Assembly (NCBI RefSeq): GCF_014656455.1
Contig: NZ_BNCL01000013.1
Span: forward strand, 1-64,000
From: Paracoccus aerius
GTDB taxonomy: Bacteria > Pseudomonadota > Alphaproteobacteria > Rhodobacterales > Rhodobacteraceae
Direction: 5' to 3'
DNA: 64,000 nucleotides
In this document: piece after piece, positions 33,127 to 42,413 of the stretch
How positions within the stretch are numbered: the first letter of the stretch is position 1
Layout of the letters: the number at the start of each line of letters is the position of its first letter
Translations under genes and position numbers: made by a program
The notes under the pieces: generated by a model
Told to the model about the DNA's origin: nothing
Database searches by the model: none
The model's input: only the letters and a program-made list of their open reading frames with translations

Positions 33127-33524
33127 ACTCACTGATCCTTTCGGTCGGCGCGCGGTTCCTGACGGGTCTGTTCCTGCTGTTTTCGCTGTTCGTGCTGCTG
33201 CGCGGCCATAACAGCCCGGGCGGCGGCTTCATCGGCGGGCTGATCGGCGCCGCGGGCTTTGTCCTTTACAGCTTCGCGGCGGGGGTCGAGGACGCCCGCC
33301 GGGCCCTGCGCGTCGATCCGCGCGCCATCGGCGTCTGGGGCATGGCGATTGCGGTGCTGTCCGGTCTGGCCTCGGCCCTGGCCAGCCTGGATCCGTTCAC
33401 GGGGCTTTGGCTGATCCTTGAGGATCTTGCCCTGTCCACCGTGCTGGTTTTCGACATCGGCGTCTACCTGGCCGTCTTCGGGGCGATCCTGACGCTGGTC
33501 TTCGCGCTCGAGGAGACCGTCTGA
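33123..33524 (+). CDS. mrpB: Na+/H+ antiporter subunit B
   Basis: A 133-residue four-helix subunit with the family motif [14 protein letters not shown] near residue 28, which marks MrpB proteins. It overlaps mrpA by four bases (ATGA). A separate full-length MrpB shows the operon has seven genes and not the fused A/B form. Confidence 0.93.
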   Translation: MNSLILSVGARFLTGLFLLFSLFVLLRGHNSPGGGFIGGLIGAAGFVLYSFAAGVEDARRALRVDPRAIGVWGMAIAVLSGLASALASLDPFTGLWLILEDLALSTVLVFDIGVYLAVFGAILTLVFALEETV

Positions 33525-33886
33525 TGGAAACCCTTGTCGCCTGCCTTGCGGGCTTTCTGGTCAGCATGGCGATCTGGTTGATGCTGTCGGGCAACCTGAT
33601 GCGCTTTCTGTTCGGCCTGCTGCTGCTGTCCAACGGCGTGAACCTGGCGATCCTGGCTGCGGGCCGCCTGACCCCCGGCGCGCCGCCGCTGCTGGGTGCG
33701 TCAGGCGCGTTGCCGCCCGACACAATGGCCAACGCGCTGCCGCAGGCGCTGCTGCTGACGGCCATCGTGATCGGCTTCGGACTGTTCGCCTTTGCCCTGG
33801 CCCTGACCATCCGGGCCTATCGCAGCTTCGGCCACCTTGAGGTTGACAGGATGCGCAGTGCCGAACCGGCCGAGGACCGCCGATGA
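33524..33886 (+). CDS. mrpC: Na+/H+ antiporter subunit C
   Basis: A 120-residue subunit homologous to NuoK, with three membrane segments (about 5-24, 28-48, 70-95). The conserved LLLLSNGVNLAILAAGRL block and DPLPQALLLTAIVI-like stretch (here ANALPQALLLTAIVIGF) are present. One-base overlap with mrpB (TGATG). Confidence 0.94.
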   Translation: METLVACLAGFLVSMAIWLMLSGNLMRFLFGLLLLSNGVNLAILAAGRLTPGAPPLLGASGALPPDTMANALPQALLLTAIVIGFGLFAFALALTIRAYRSFGHLEVDRMRSAEPAEDRR

Positions 33887-35385
33887 GCTGGGTTCTTGCG
33901 CTTCCGATCCTCATTCCATTCATGACTGCGGTCCTGGCCTTCCTGTTGCGCGGCTCGCGGATGGGGGATCTTGCGTCCGTCGCCGGCGCGGTCGCCTCGC
34001 TCGGCGTGGCCGTGCTGCTGGTGGGCGTAGTCCTGGACCGGGGGGTGGTCGCAGGGCAGGTGGGTGGCTGGCAGGCCCCCTATGGCATCACCTTGGTAGC
34101 CGACCACCTGTCGGCGGCGATGGTGCTGATCACCGCGATCATCGGGCTTGCCGTAGCCGTCTGGTCCCTGGCCGAGATCGGGCCGGAGTCCTCCCGGCTG
34201 GGATACCACGCCCTGTTCCAGTCGCTGCTGGGCGGCGTCACCGGCGCCTTCCTGACCGGCGACCTGTTCAACCTTTATGTCTGGTTCGAGGTGCTGCTGA
34301 TCTCGTCCTTCGGGCTGTTGGTGATCGGGGGCAGGAAGCAGGCGATCGACGGGGCGGTCAAATACGTCACGCTGAACCTGATCGCCACGGTGCTGTTCCT
34401 GGCGGGCGCGGGCCTGCTTTACGGCGCGACCGGCACGCTGAACATGGCGGATCTGCGCGGGGCCGTCGCGGCCTCGCCCGACCAGGGGCTGATGACGCTG
34501 ATCGCGATGATGCTGATGGTGGCCTTCGGGATGAAGGCGGCGGTCTTTCCGCTGTTCTTCTGGCTGCCCGCTTCCTATCATACCCCCCATTACGCGGTCT
34601 CGGCGGTGTTTGCGGGGCTGCTGACCAAGGTGGGCGTCTATGCCCTGATGCGCGTCTTCACGCTGATCTTCGTGGGCGACATCGGCTACACGCACGAGAT
34701 CCTGCTGTGGGTGTCGCTGCTGACGATGCTGACGGGCGTGCTGGGGGCGGCCGCGCAAAGCGATTTCCGCAAGATCCTGTCCTTCCACATCATCAGCCAG
34801 ATCGGCTACATGGTGCTGGGCCTGGCGCTGATGACGCCCCTGGCCGTGATGGGCGCGGTCTTCTATCTGCTGCACCACATCATCGTGAAGACCAACCTTT
34901 TCCTGATCGCCGGTGTGTCGCGCCGCCTGACCGGATCGTCGGATCTCTACGCCATCGGCGGCCTTTACCGCTCCGCGCCGCTGCTGGCGGCCCTGTTCAT
35001 CATCCCGGCCTTCTCGCTGGCCGGCTTTCCGCCGCTGTCGGGCTTCTGGGCCAAGTTCGTCATCGTCCGCGCATCGCTGGACCTGGGCGAATGGCTGGTG
35101 GCGGGGGTCGCGCTGCTGGTCGGGCTGCTGACGATCTTCTCGATGACCAAGATCTGGGCCGAGGCCTTCTGGAAGGCCCATCCCAAAGGACGCCAGCCCG
35201 CCTTGGCCGATCTGCCCCAGTCCGCGCGGTGGCAGATGATGGTGCCGATCGTCGCCCTGGCGGTGATGACGGTCGCCATCGGCGCCTTCCCCTCGGCCTT
35301 CCTCGACTTTGCGACAAAGGGGGCCGAGCAGCTTCTTGATCCCGCCGCCTATGTCGCGGCCGTTCTGGGCGAGGCGCGCCGATGA
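33883..35385 (+). CDS. mrpD: Na+/H+ antiporter subunit D
   Basis: A 500-residue NuoM/N-type pump subunit with about 14 membrane segments. The key Glu is in NLYVWFEVLLISSFGLLV, the Lys in GMKAAVFPLFFWLPASYHTP (given as MKAAVFPLFFWLPASY), and QSDFRKILSFHIISQIGYM (SDFRKILSFHII) follows. It overlaps mrpC by four bases and mrpE by four bases. Confidence 0.95.
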   Translation: MSWVLALPILIPFMTAVLAFLLRGSRMGDLASVAGAVASLGVAVLLVGVVLDRGVVAGQVGGWQAPYGITLVADHLSAAMVLITAIIGLAVAVWSLAEIGPESSRLGYHALFQSLLGGVTGAFLTGDLFNLYVWFEVLLISSFGLLVIGGRKQAIDGAVKYVTLNLIATVLFLAGAGLLYGATGTLNMADLRGAVAASPDQGLMTLIAMMLMVAFGMKAAVFPLFFWLPASYHTPHYAVSAVFAGLLTKVGVYALMRVFTLIFVGDIGYTHEILLWVSLLTMLTGVLGAAAQSDFRKILSFHIISQIGYMVLGLALMTPLAVMGAVFYLLHHIIVKTNLFLIAGVSRRLTGSSDLYAIGGLYRSAPLLAALFIIPAFSLAGFPPLSGFWAKFVIVRASLDLGEWLVAGVALLVGLLTIFSMTKIWAEAFWKAHPKGRQPALADLPQSARWQMMVPIVALAVMTVAIGAFPSAFLDFATKGAEQLLDPAAYVAAVLGEARR

Positions 35386-35867
35386 AGCTTCTTTCCATCA
35401 ACGTCTTTCTGGCGCTCGCTTGGTCGGCGCTGTGGAACGGGTTCTCGCTGCCGAACCTTCTCGCGGGCTTTGTCATCGGCTATTGCGCGCTGTGGTTCGC
35501 CCGCGACCTGATCGCCCAGGGGGACGAGCGGCGGTATTTCCGCGCCCTGCCGCAGACGCTGGTGCTGATCGCCTATTTCATCAAGGAACTGGTCAAGTCC
35601 TCGATCATGGTGGCGCGCGACTGCATCGCCCCGCGCCCGAACCTGCACCCGGCCATCGTGCGGATGCCGCTCGACGGCCAATCGGATGCCGAAATCTTCC
35701 TGCTGGCCAGCCTGATCACCCTGACGCCCGGCACCCTCACGCTGGATGTGGCCGAGGACCGCAGCGCTCTTCTGGTCCACTCGATCTACGCCACCGACGA
35801 AGCCGCCCTGGTCGCCGACCTGAAGTCCGGGATGGAGCGTCGCATCGGAAAGGTTTTCCGCCCATGA
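35382..35867 (+). CDS. mrpE: Na+/H+ antiporter subunit E
   Basis: A 161-residue protein: two N-terminal membrane segments (about 5-36) and a cytoplasmic domain with the family block FLLASLITLTPGTLTLDV and LLVHSIYATDE. MrpE is needed for assembly and activity of the antiporter in studied systems. Coupled to its neighbours by ATGA overlaps. Confidence 0.94.
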   Translation: MKLLSINVFLALAWSALWNGFSLPNLLAGFVIGYCALWFARDLIAQGDERRYFRALPQTLVLIAYFIKELVKSSIMVARDCIAPRPNLHPAIVRMPLDGQSDAEIFLLASLITLTPGTLTLDVAEDRSALLVHSIYATDEAALVADLKSGMERRIGKVFRP

Positions 35868-36160
35868 CCCCCTTCGACATCATGCAGGCAAGCATCACCC
35901 TGGCCCTTGTCATGGTCGGGATCGCCATCAGCATCGGCTTCGTGCGGCTGGCCAAGGGACCAAGCCTGGCAGACCGGGTCGTCGCCCTGGACATGATGAC
36001 GACCGCCGTGATCGGCGTCTGCGGCCTTTACGCCGTGCGCACGGAATCCGAGGCTTTCCTGGACATCGCGGTGGCCCTGGCCCTTGTCAGCTTCCTGTCG
36101 GTGGTGGCCCTTGCCCGCTACGCCGAAAGGCTTGCCCGCAGGAGCGACAGCGATGACTGA
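35864..36160 (+). CDS. mrpF: Na+/H+ antiporter subunit F
   Basis: A 98-residue three-helix protein with the family core VRLAKGPSLADRVVALDMMT at about 22-41. The ATG at 35864 overlaps the mrpE stop (ATGA). Its stop lies inside the start of mrpG. Confidence 0.93.
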   Translation: MTPFDIMQASITLALVMVGIAISIGFVRLAKGPSLADRVVALDMMTTAVIGVCGLYAVRTESEAFLDIAVALALVSFLSVVALARYAERLARRSDSDD

Positions 36161-36482
36161 GATCCTGACCGCGATCCTTGCGCTTCTGGCCGGAGGCTTT
36201 GCCCTGGTCGCGGCCATCGGCATCCTGCGCTTTCCGGACGCGCTGACGCGGATGCACGCCTCGTCCAAGGTGGGCAGTCTGGCGGGGTCGCTGGCCCTGC
36301 TGGCTGCGGCGGTCGATATCGGCGGCGTCAGTGCGGCCAGCCGGGCGCTGATCGCCATCCTGTTCCTGCTGATGACCGCGCCGATCGGGGCGCATCTTCT
36401 GGGCCGGGCCGCGGCCTGGCGGTCGGGCCAGAAGCCCGATCTGCTGATCCGCCCGTCCGACCGGGGAAAGCCCGGGCCATGA
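36153..36482 (+). CDS. mrpG: Na+/H+ antiporter subunit G
   Basis: A 109-residue three-helix protein with the diagnostic GILRFPDALTRMHASSK (about 23-39) followed by VGSLAGSLALL. It overlaps mrpF by eight bases and the following USP-like gene by four. Together the A-G set is complete, so the antiporter should be functional. Confidence 0.93.
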   Translation: MTEILTAILALLAGGFALVAAIGILRFPDALTRMHASSKVGSLAGSLALLAAAVDIGGVSAASRALIAILFLLMTAPIGAHLLGRAAAWRSGQKPDLLIRPSDRGKPGP

Positions 36483-37399
36483 AGCGGATCGCCCTGGTCA
36501 CCACGAGGGATTGCGATGCGGCCGGGCTTTTGCAGGTCATGGAACGGCTGTCGCGCGGCGGACCGCTTCGGCTGGGGCTGTTTTCGTTGGAGCCGGGGCT
36601 GACCGACAGCCAGATGCGCCTGATGGAAGGCTTGGCCGCGATGGGGGCCACGACATCGGCCGTGGCTTCGGTCACCGCCGACTGCCTGCACGACCTGGAC
36701 GCCGAACTGGTCATCGTCCAGTGCGACCCGGCGATCGGCGGTCCAAGAAGGCGGGAACAGGACTTGCGGCGCGATCTGTCGCGGCACTCGGCCAGGCCGG
36801 TCTGGATCATGAACGGCCATACCGGTCCCCCGGCATCGGTGACCGCGCTGATCGACCCGGACCGGGACGACAGCACAGACCCCGCCCTGGCGGCCGAGAT
36901 ACTGCGTGTCTCGTTCACCCTGGCGCGGGCCCTGGATGTTCCGCTGGATATCCTGAATGTCTGGTATTTCCTCGAGGAGGGGCTTTTGCGATCCCGCAGG
37001 ATCAGGATGCCCGAGCAGGAGATCACCGAAAGAAGGCGCAGGGCGGCCTGGATCGCCCAGTCCTGCTTTGCCAGGCTGGTGGCGAGGCTGCCCCCCGATC
37101 TGGCATGGCGCCGCCTTGCGCATGTGCAGGGACCGGTCCTTGACGCGGCGGTGGCCAATATGCCGGAGGACACGCTTGTTGTCGCCGGATCCGAAGGCCG
37201 CGACGGTTGGGCGGCACGGCTGCGCCCCAACCTGGCCGAGGACCTGTGCGACCGGCGCAGGATGGGCATCGTGATCGTCAGGCGCCCCGACAACGCCTCT
37301 CAAAGATCAAGCGACCATATTGCCCCGGACATCGGCCCAAGCGACGGCACCGACCAATCCGATACCGAAGGTCCGAACCGGCAGCGCAACCTGGCATGA
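36479..37399 (+). CDS. Universal stress protein-like (tandem), coupled to mrp
   Basis: A 306-residue soluble protein that looks like two divergent USP domains. The second half carries the best match, VVAGSEGRDGWAARLRPNLAEDLC, resembling the nucleotide-loop pattern G-x2-G-x9-G (given as GSEGRDGWAARLRP). The first half starts KRIALVTTRDCDAAGLL. The C-terminal 40 residues are hydrophilic and probably disordered. It overlaps mrpG by four bases (ATGA), so it is the eighth gene of the mrp operon. A stress-linked regulatory role on the antiporter is inferred from position only. Confidence 0.5.
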   Translation: MKRIALVTTRDCDAAGLLQVMERLSRGGPLRLGLFSLEPGLTDSQMRLMEGLAAMGATTSAVASVTADCLHDLDAELVIVQCDPAIGGPRRREQDLRRDLSRHSARPVWIMNGHTGPPASVTALIDPDRDDSTDPALAAEILRVSFTLARALDVPLDILNVWYFLEEGLLRSRRIRMPEQEITERRRRAAWIAQSCFARLVARLPPDLAWRRLAHVQGPVLDAAVANMPEDTLVVAGSEGRDGWAARLRPNLAEDLCDRRRMGIVIVRRPDNASQRSSDHIAPDIGPSDGTDQSDTEGPNRQRNLA

Positions 37400-37430
37400 G
37401 GTATCGGCCCCATGCCAGGACGGACGGCTG

Positions 37431-38807
37431 TCAGGCTTTCCCCTTGCGCCGGCTGCGAAGCGCGCCGAGTCCCGCGACCGACAGCCCCAGCAGCCAGACC
37501 GAGGCCGGCAGCGGCACCGGCGCCACCTGGGCATCCAGCACCTCGTAGCTCAGCCCCTCGGCCGCCCCTTCGGGGAAGCCCAGCCAGTAGGTGTGGTCGT
37601 CCCTGAAGGCGCCGTTCTCGTCCACCGACCAGACGCCATCGCTGCCGTTCTGTTGCAGGTCCAGGTATCGCTGCATGGTCGAATCGCCCTTCAGCTCAAG
37701 ATCCATCCAGGCAGTCACGAAATGCTGGCCGACATCGTTCATGAAGACCGTGTCCCAGACCGGGTCGGTGTAATGGCCCGAGACACCTGCCGCAATGCTC
37801 TCGACGGGGGCAGGGATGGGACCCACCGTGTTGTGGCCGCCGCCCTCGAAGGTCAGGAGGGCACGGTCGACGCCGGTCGCGCCTTCCCAGATCTTGCGGA
37901 TGCCGTTGTCGTAACCCGAGGTGCGGTCATTCGATCCGGCGATGAACAGCATCGGGATCTCGATCCCCGCCAGGCCTTCGGCATCCCACAGGCCCACATT
38001 CATCCCCCAGGGGCCGATCGCGACCGCGGTCTTGATGCGCGGATCGGGCAGGGCGTCATGGGTTTCGCTGCCCTCGCGATGGATCGCCAGCGTATCGCGG
38101 GGCCCAAGGCGCATGGCGCTTTCGCTCAGCCCGCCGCCGGCCGAGACGATGGCGCCGTATCCGCCCATCGAATAGCCGATCAGGCCGGTGTTGTCGGTGT
38201 CGATCAGCCCGGCGAAATCCGAACCCGCATCCGCGTTCAGCCGGGCCATCTCGTCCAGCACGAACCGCTGGTCCAGAGGTCGGTTGACCAGGGTCGAGGC
38301 GAAGGCCCGCTGATCACGATAGGTCGAATCCGTATGGTCGATGGATGCGACCACATAGCCCTTGGAGGCAAGGTTCTCGGCCAGGTGGGACAGCAGGAAC
38401 CGGTTGCCCGGATAGCCGTGGCTGACCACGACCAGCGGGAAAGGGTTCGATTCCTTCGGAGGCGCCGCGTTGCGGATGGCGCGGCCTTCCAGCGTCACCT
38501 CGGTCACGCCGTCGCGCAGATAGGTGTTGAACGACGTGGCGCCGATGGAATCCGTGGCTGCGGGATACCACATCTCGACCGTCAGCGGGCGGTCGTATCG
38601 CGCCAATTCGCCGGTGCCCGTGGGGTCGATGGCCGCGACGTCGATCTGGTTCCTGTTCACAAGATCGAACTGCCTGACACCCACGGCATAGCTGCCATAG
38701 GCCGAAAGGGCAGGGGCGTTCGGTGCCTGCCCGTCAATCCTGTTCTGCGCCGCAAGCGGCGTGGCCGCAACAGCCAGAAGCGCGGTGCCGAGAACGATGC
38801 GTAGCAT
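37431..38807 (-). CDS. Exported alpha/beta hydrolase with VPLPA-CTERM sorting tail
   Basis: A 458-residue enzyme of the dienelactone hydrolase/lipase-like alpha/beta fold. It has a signal peptide (1-21, ends PLAAQ), an oxyanion-hole segment VVSHGYPGNR (about 127-136), and the nucleophile elbow GYSMGG with Ser213. The later FIAGSNDRTSGYDNG and GGGHNTVG segments probably carry the acid and His. The C terminus reads VPLPASVWLLGLSVAGLGAL and then RSRRKGKA: motif, membrane helix and basic end. That is the architecture of VPLPA-CTERM sorting signals, known in Rhodobacterales. ATG 38807 follows GGAG; the longer frame upstream is implausible. Confidence 0.85.
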   Translation of the reverse strand: MLRIVLGTALLAVAATPLAAQNRIDGQAPNAPALSAYGSYAVGVRQFDLVNRNQIDVAAIDPTGTGELARYDRPLTVEMWYPAATDSIGATSFNTYLRDGVTEVTLEGRAIRNAAPPKESNPFPLVVVSHGYPGNRFLLSHLAENLASKGYVVASIDHTDSTYRDQRAFASTLVNRPLDQRFVLDEMARLNADAGSDFAGLIDTDNTGLIGYSMGGYGAIVSAGGGLSESAMRLGPRDTLAIHREGSETHDALPDPRIKTAVAIGPWGMNVGLWDAEGLAGIEIPMLFIAGSNDRTSGYDNGIRKIWEGATGVDRALLTFEGGGHNTVGPIPAPVESIAAGVSGHYTDPVWDTVFMNDVGQHFVTAWMDLELKGDSTMQRYLDLQQNGSDGVWSVDENGAFRDDHTYWLGFPEGAAEGLSYEVLDAQVAPVPLPASVWLLGLSVAGLGALRSRRKGKA

Positions 38808-39012
38808 GGGGTTGCTCCTCAACTTTACTGATGACGATGAACCGCTTTTTCGGGGACGCCGGGGTGGCGACGGTTTCATCCGCCACGCCCGGCCTTGCCC
38901 ACGGCACGAGAGGACGCGCCGCGGGCGGTTTCTGGGCCTGCCCGGACCAGCCTGGCCTTCTTCCGGCAATCCGGCGGCTCAGGCGGGATCCTGTTGCAGT
39001 GTGCGGCTCGTT

Positions 39013-39032
39013 AACCATTATTGACAATGGTT
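39013..39032. promoter_or_regulatory. Palindrome in the 358-nt intergenic region
   Basis: AACCATT at 39013-39019 and AATGGTT at 39026-39032 form a perfect 7-bp dyad with a 6-nt spacer that includes TTGAC. The gene-free stretch 38808-39165 lies between two divergent genes, and this dyad looks like a regulator operator. I see no other clear element in this stretch. Confidence 0.35.
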
Positions 39033-39165
39033 GAATGACGATGGGGCGACAGGCCAGTGACAGACCGGCGACCCATGGGCCTTCCGCCGCGACAGCGGGG
39101 CAGGCCGATTGCAACTTCTCCCCTTCTTCGCTGTTACCCCTGGGACATTGAAAAGGAACATCGGA

Positions 39166-39402
39166 ATGGCCAGAGAACCTGAACCCAAGCGCGGAATGCC
39201 GCGGTCGCTGCTGTATGCGTTGATCCCGCTGGGCTTCGTCCTGCTGGTGGCATGGATGGTGCTGTCGGGCCGCGACTCGGCCGAGACGGCGGGCGAGGCA
39301 GCGGTCGAAACCAACGAAACCGTGCCCGCGCCCGTGGACGGCGCGCCGGGGACGCAGGAGACGCAGGACCCGATCGGCGGAACAACGGCGCCCGCCAACT
39401 AG
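39166..39402 (+). CDS. Small single-pass membrane protein
   Basis: A 78-residue product starting MAREPEPKRGMPRS, with one membrane helix (about 16-33, YALIPLGFVLLVAWMVL) and a Glu/Thr/Pro-rich tail on the other side. AAGGA precedes ATG 39166. No family is recognised. It is followed after about 70 nt by the ABC-F gene. Confidence 0.65.
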   Translation: MAREPEPKRGMPRSLLYALIPLGFVLLVAWMVLSGRDSAETAGEAAVETNETVPAPVDGAPGTQETQDPIGGTTAPAN

Positions 39403-39474
39403 GCGTTGCACGGACGGGGCCATGTGGGGCGGTCGCCGCTTGACGGCGGGCCCCGCATCGGCCATGCCCCGCCC

Positions 39475-41334
39475 ATGCTGCGCATCGATGACATATCCTA
39501 TTCCATCCAGGGCCGGCCCTTGTTCGAAGGGGCCACGGCCACCATTCCCGAAGGCCACAAGGTGGGCCTTGTCGGTCCCAACGGTGCTGGCAAGACCACC
39601 CTGTTCCGCCTGATCCGGGGCGAACTCAGCCTCGACGGCGGCGACATCAGCCTGCCTAGCCGCGCCCGCATCGGCGGCGTCGCGCAAGAAGCGGCAGGCA
39701 CGGCAACCTCGGTCCTGGAAACCGTTCTGGCCGAGGACAAGGAACGCGCGGCCCTTCTGGCGGAAAGCCATACCGCCACCGACGCGCATCGCATCGCGGA
39801 CATCCAGACCCGCCTGGCCGATATCGACGCCTGGTCGGCCGAGGCGCGGGCAGCGTCCATCCTGGACGGCCTGGGTTTTTCCACCGCCGACCAGGCCCGG
39901 CCCACCAGCGACTTTTCAGGCGGCTGGCGGATGCGGGTGGCGCTTGCGGGCGTGCTGTTCGCGCAGCCCGACCTGCTGCTGCTGGACGAACCGACCAACT
40001 ATCTTGACCTGGAAGGCGCGCTGTGGCTGGAAACCTATCTGGCCCGCTATCCGCATACGGTCATCATCATCAGCCACGACCGCGACCTCTTGAACCGCGC
40101 CGTGGGCCATATCCTGCATCTCGAGAACCGCAAGCTGACGCTATACACCGGCGGCTATGACGACTTCGCCCGGTTGCGGGCGGAACGCCGCGCCCTGCAG
40201 GCGGCCGAGGCGAAGAAGCAGCAGGCCCGCCGCGCGCATCTGCAAAGCTTCGTGGACCGCTTCGGCGCCAAGGCCAGCAAGGCCCGCCAGGCCCAGGCCC
40301 GCGTCAAGATGCTGGCCAAGATGGAGCCGATCACCGCCCCCGAGGAAGCCAAGTTCCACCGCTTCGGCTTTCCCCAGCCCGAGGAACTGTCTCCCCCCAT
40401 CGTCGCGATGGAAGGGACCAGCGTCGGCTATGACGACCGCGCCGTGCTGCGCAAGCTGACCCTGCGCATCGACCAGGACGACCGCATCGCGCTTCTGGGC
40501 CGCAACGGGCAGGGCAAGTCGACGCTGTCGAAGCTGCTGGCCGAGCGTCTGGCACCGATGGAAGGCAAGCTGACCCGGTCGTCCAAGCTGCGCATCGGCT
40601 ATTTCGCGCAGCATCAGGTCGATGAACTGGACCTGGCCGAGACGCCGCTGGATCATATCCGCCGCCTCCGCCCGACCGAGGCGCCGGCACGGCTGCGCGC
40701 GCGGCTGGCAGGCTTTGGCCTGATGGAGGCGCAGGCCGAGACCAAGGTGGGCCAGTTGTCGGGCGGCCAGAAGGCGCGGCTGTCGCTGTTGATCGCGACC
40801 ATCGACGCGCCGCATCTGCTGATCCTGGACGAGCCGACCAACCACCTGGACATCGAATCCCGCGAGGCGCTGACCGAGGCGCTGAACGACTATACCGGCG
40901 CCGTCGTGCTGGTCAGCCACGACATGCACCTGCTGGGTCTGGTGGCGGACCGGCTGTGGCTGGTCAAGGATGGCGCGGTCGCCCCTTATGAAGGCGACCT
41001 GGACGATTACCGCCGCTTCCTGCTGGGTGGGGACGAACCCAAGGTCGTCGAGGAAAAGCCGAAACCCGCCCCCAAGCGCGCGCCTCGTGATGAAATCCTT
41101 GCCTTGCGCGCCGAGGTCCGCCGGGCCGAGGAACGCGTCCAGAAGCTGACCGAGATGCTGGAGAAGCTGGACGTCAAGCTGGCCGATCCTGCGCTCTACA
41201 ACGACCCGCACGAGGCGAAACGCTGGTCCTCCAAGCGGTCCGAGGCCGTGCAGGCCATGGCGCGGGCCGAGGATTTGTGGATGTCCGCGCTCGAAAGCCT
41301 GGACGGGGCGGAACGGGGCGCGGGGCAGGCCTAG
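39475..41334 (+). CDS. ABC-F family ATPase (Uup/YheS-type)
   Basis: ABC-F proteins carry two ATPase domains and no membrane part, and work on the ribosome. The 619-residue product has Walker A GPNGAGKTT, signature DFSGGWRMR and Walker B LLLLDEPTNYLD in the first half. A linker (about 235-300) follows, then GRNGQGKST, LSGGQKARLSL and LILDEPTNHLD in the second half. The last 80 residues form a charged coiled-coil tail, as in Uup/YheS relatives. The start is ATG 39475; the frame further upstream overlaps the non-coding spacer. Exact subgroup and substrate step are not determined. Confidence 0.93.
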   Translation: MLRIDDISYSIQGRPLFEGATATIPEGHKVGLVGPNGAGKTTLFRLIRGELSLDGGDISLPSRARIGGVAQEAAGTATSVLETVLAEDKERAALLAESHTATDAHRIADIQTRLADIDAWSAEARAASILDGLGFSTADQARPTSDFSGGWRMRVALAGVLFAQPDLLLLDEPTNYLDLEGALWLETYLARYPHTVIIISHDRDLLNRAVGHILHLENRKLTLYTGGYDDFARLRAERRALQAAEAKKQQARRAHLQSFVDRFGAKASKARQAQARVKMLAKMEPITAPEEAKFHRFGFPQPEELSPPIVAMEGTSVGYDDRAVLRKLTLRIDQDDRIALLGRNGQGKSTLSKLLAERLAPMEGKLTRSSKLRIGYFAQHQVDELDLAETPLDHIRRLRPTEAPARLRARLAGFGLMEAQAETKVGQLSGGQKARLSLLIATIDAPHLLILDEPTNHLDIESREALTEALNDYTGAVVLVSHDMHLLGLVADRLWLVKDGAVAPYEGDLDDYRRFLLGGDEPKVVEEKPKPAPKRAPRDEILALRAEVRRAEERVQKLTEMLEKLDVKLADPALYNDPHEAKRWSSKRSEAVQAMARAEDLWMSALESLDGAERGAGQA

Positions 41335-41459
41335 GCTGTTGCCCAAATGCGCCGCCTCCTCGATGATCGTCGCAGGCAGGCGCGGCGCGCCTTGTGCGAC
41401 ATCGCGATTCGACCCTAGGTAGCATCTACATCCCGCCGACCCCTCCGAAGGACCCGACC

Positions 41460-42203
41460 ATGAAACATCTGCTGGCCCTGGCCGTTCTTGCCGCATCCGC
41501 TGCCACGGGTGCACAGGCGCAGGATCTTGGCTTTGCTGGCCGCGAATTCTCGGTCGATCTTGGGGTCGGCGTGGATGTCGGGCCGGAATATCCCGGTTCC
41601 GACGACGCCAAGGCGGGAACCTGGCTGATCTGGCGCAACGCGGGCTTCACCCAGCCGGGCAGCGACCTGCGCGAAGGCTTTGCGATCTCTCCGTCCTTCA
41701 ACGTCGAGGGCGAGCGCGAGGCGTCGGACAACGACGATCTGGCCGGAATGCGCGACATCGACGCGGCCTATGAACTGGGCCTGCGCGCCAGCTACGGCAT
41801 GGGCCCGCTGATGACCTTTGGTTCGGTCCGCCGGGGCTTTGACGGCCACGAGGGCCTGACGGGGGAAGTGGGCGCCAAGTATCGCACCGACCTGTCCGAA
41901 CGCGTGACGCTGTGGTCTGGCCTGTCGCTGGGCTATGGCAACGGCGACTACAACGACACGTATTTCGGCGTGGATGCCGACGAAGCGCGGCCCGGGCGCC
42001 CTGCCTATGACATCGGCGGCGGCTTCAACAAGGCCGCGATCACCTTCGAGGCGCGCGTCACCCTGACCGATAATCTGGCCGTCCTGGGCGAGGTCGAATA
42101 CGGCAAGCTGATCGGTGACGCGGCGGACTCGCCGGTCGTGCAGGACGAATACCAGCCCGCGCTGAAGCTGGGCATCGTGCGGAAGTTCAGCTTCGGGTTC
42201 TGA
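41460..42203 (+). CDS. MipA/OmpV-family outer membrane protein
   Basis: A 247-residue protein with a Sec signal (1-20, ending GAQAQ) and a beta-barrel pattern of alternating residues through to the C-terminal Phe (KFSFGF). The segments GVDVGPEYPGSDDAKAG and LSLGYGNGDYNDTYFGVD (cited as GYGNGDYNDTYFGV) fit MipA/OmpV porin-like proteins. GAAGGA precedes ATG 41460. An intrinsic terminator follows directly. Confidence 0.88.
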   Translation: MKHLLALAVLAASAATGAQAQDLGFAGREFSVDLGVGVDVGPEYPGSDDAKAGTWLIWRNAGFTQPGSDLREGFAISPSFNVEGEREASDNDDLAGMRDIDAAYELGLRASYGMGPLMTFGSVRRGFDGHEGLTGEVGAKYRTDLSERVTLWSGLSLGYGNGDYNDTYFGVDADEARPGRPAYDIGGGFNKAAITFEARVTLTDNLAVLGEVEYGKLIGDAADSPVVQDEYQPALKLGIVRKFSFGF

Positions 42204-42228
42204 TCCCAAGCCGCAAGGACAAACCTGG

Positions 42229-42256
42229 GCCGCGGTTCACCACCGCGGCTTTTTTT
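42229..42256 (+). terminator. Intrinsic terminator after the MipA gene
   Basis: GCCGCGG (42229-42235) and CCGCGGC (42243-42249) form a perfect 7-bp stem, followed by seven T residues. Textbook intrinsic terminator. Confidence 0.95.
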
Positions 42257-42298
42257 CATGCGCAGCGGCACCAGGATCGTTTGTCACGCTTTGAGGAT

Positions 42299-42372
42299 TG
42301 GAGCGGGTGAAGGGAATCGAACCCTCGTATTCAGCTTGGGAAGCTGCTGCTCTACCATTGAGCTACACCCGC
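42299..42372 (-). tRNA. tRNA-Gly(CCC)
   Basis: A 74-nt tRNA with encoded CCA. Acceptor stem GCGGGTG/CACCCGC, discriminator T, anticodon loop TTCCCAA giving anticodon CCC. The lowest pair of the anticodon stem (G-A) is a mismatch. Confidence 0.95.
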
Positions 42373-42413
42373 GTGGCGCCTTGGCTAAACGAAGGCGCGG
42401 GCCTCGTCAAGCA

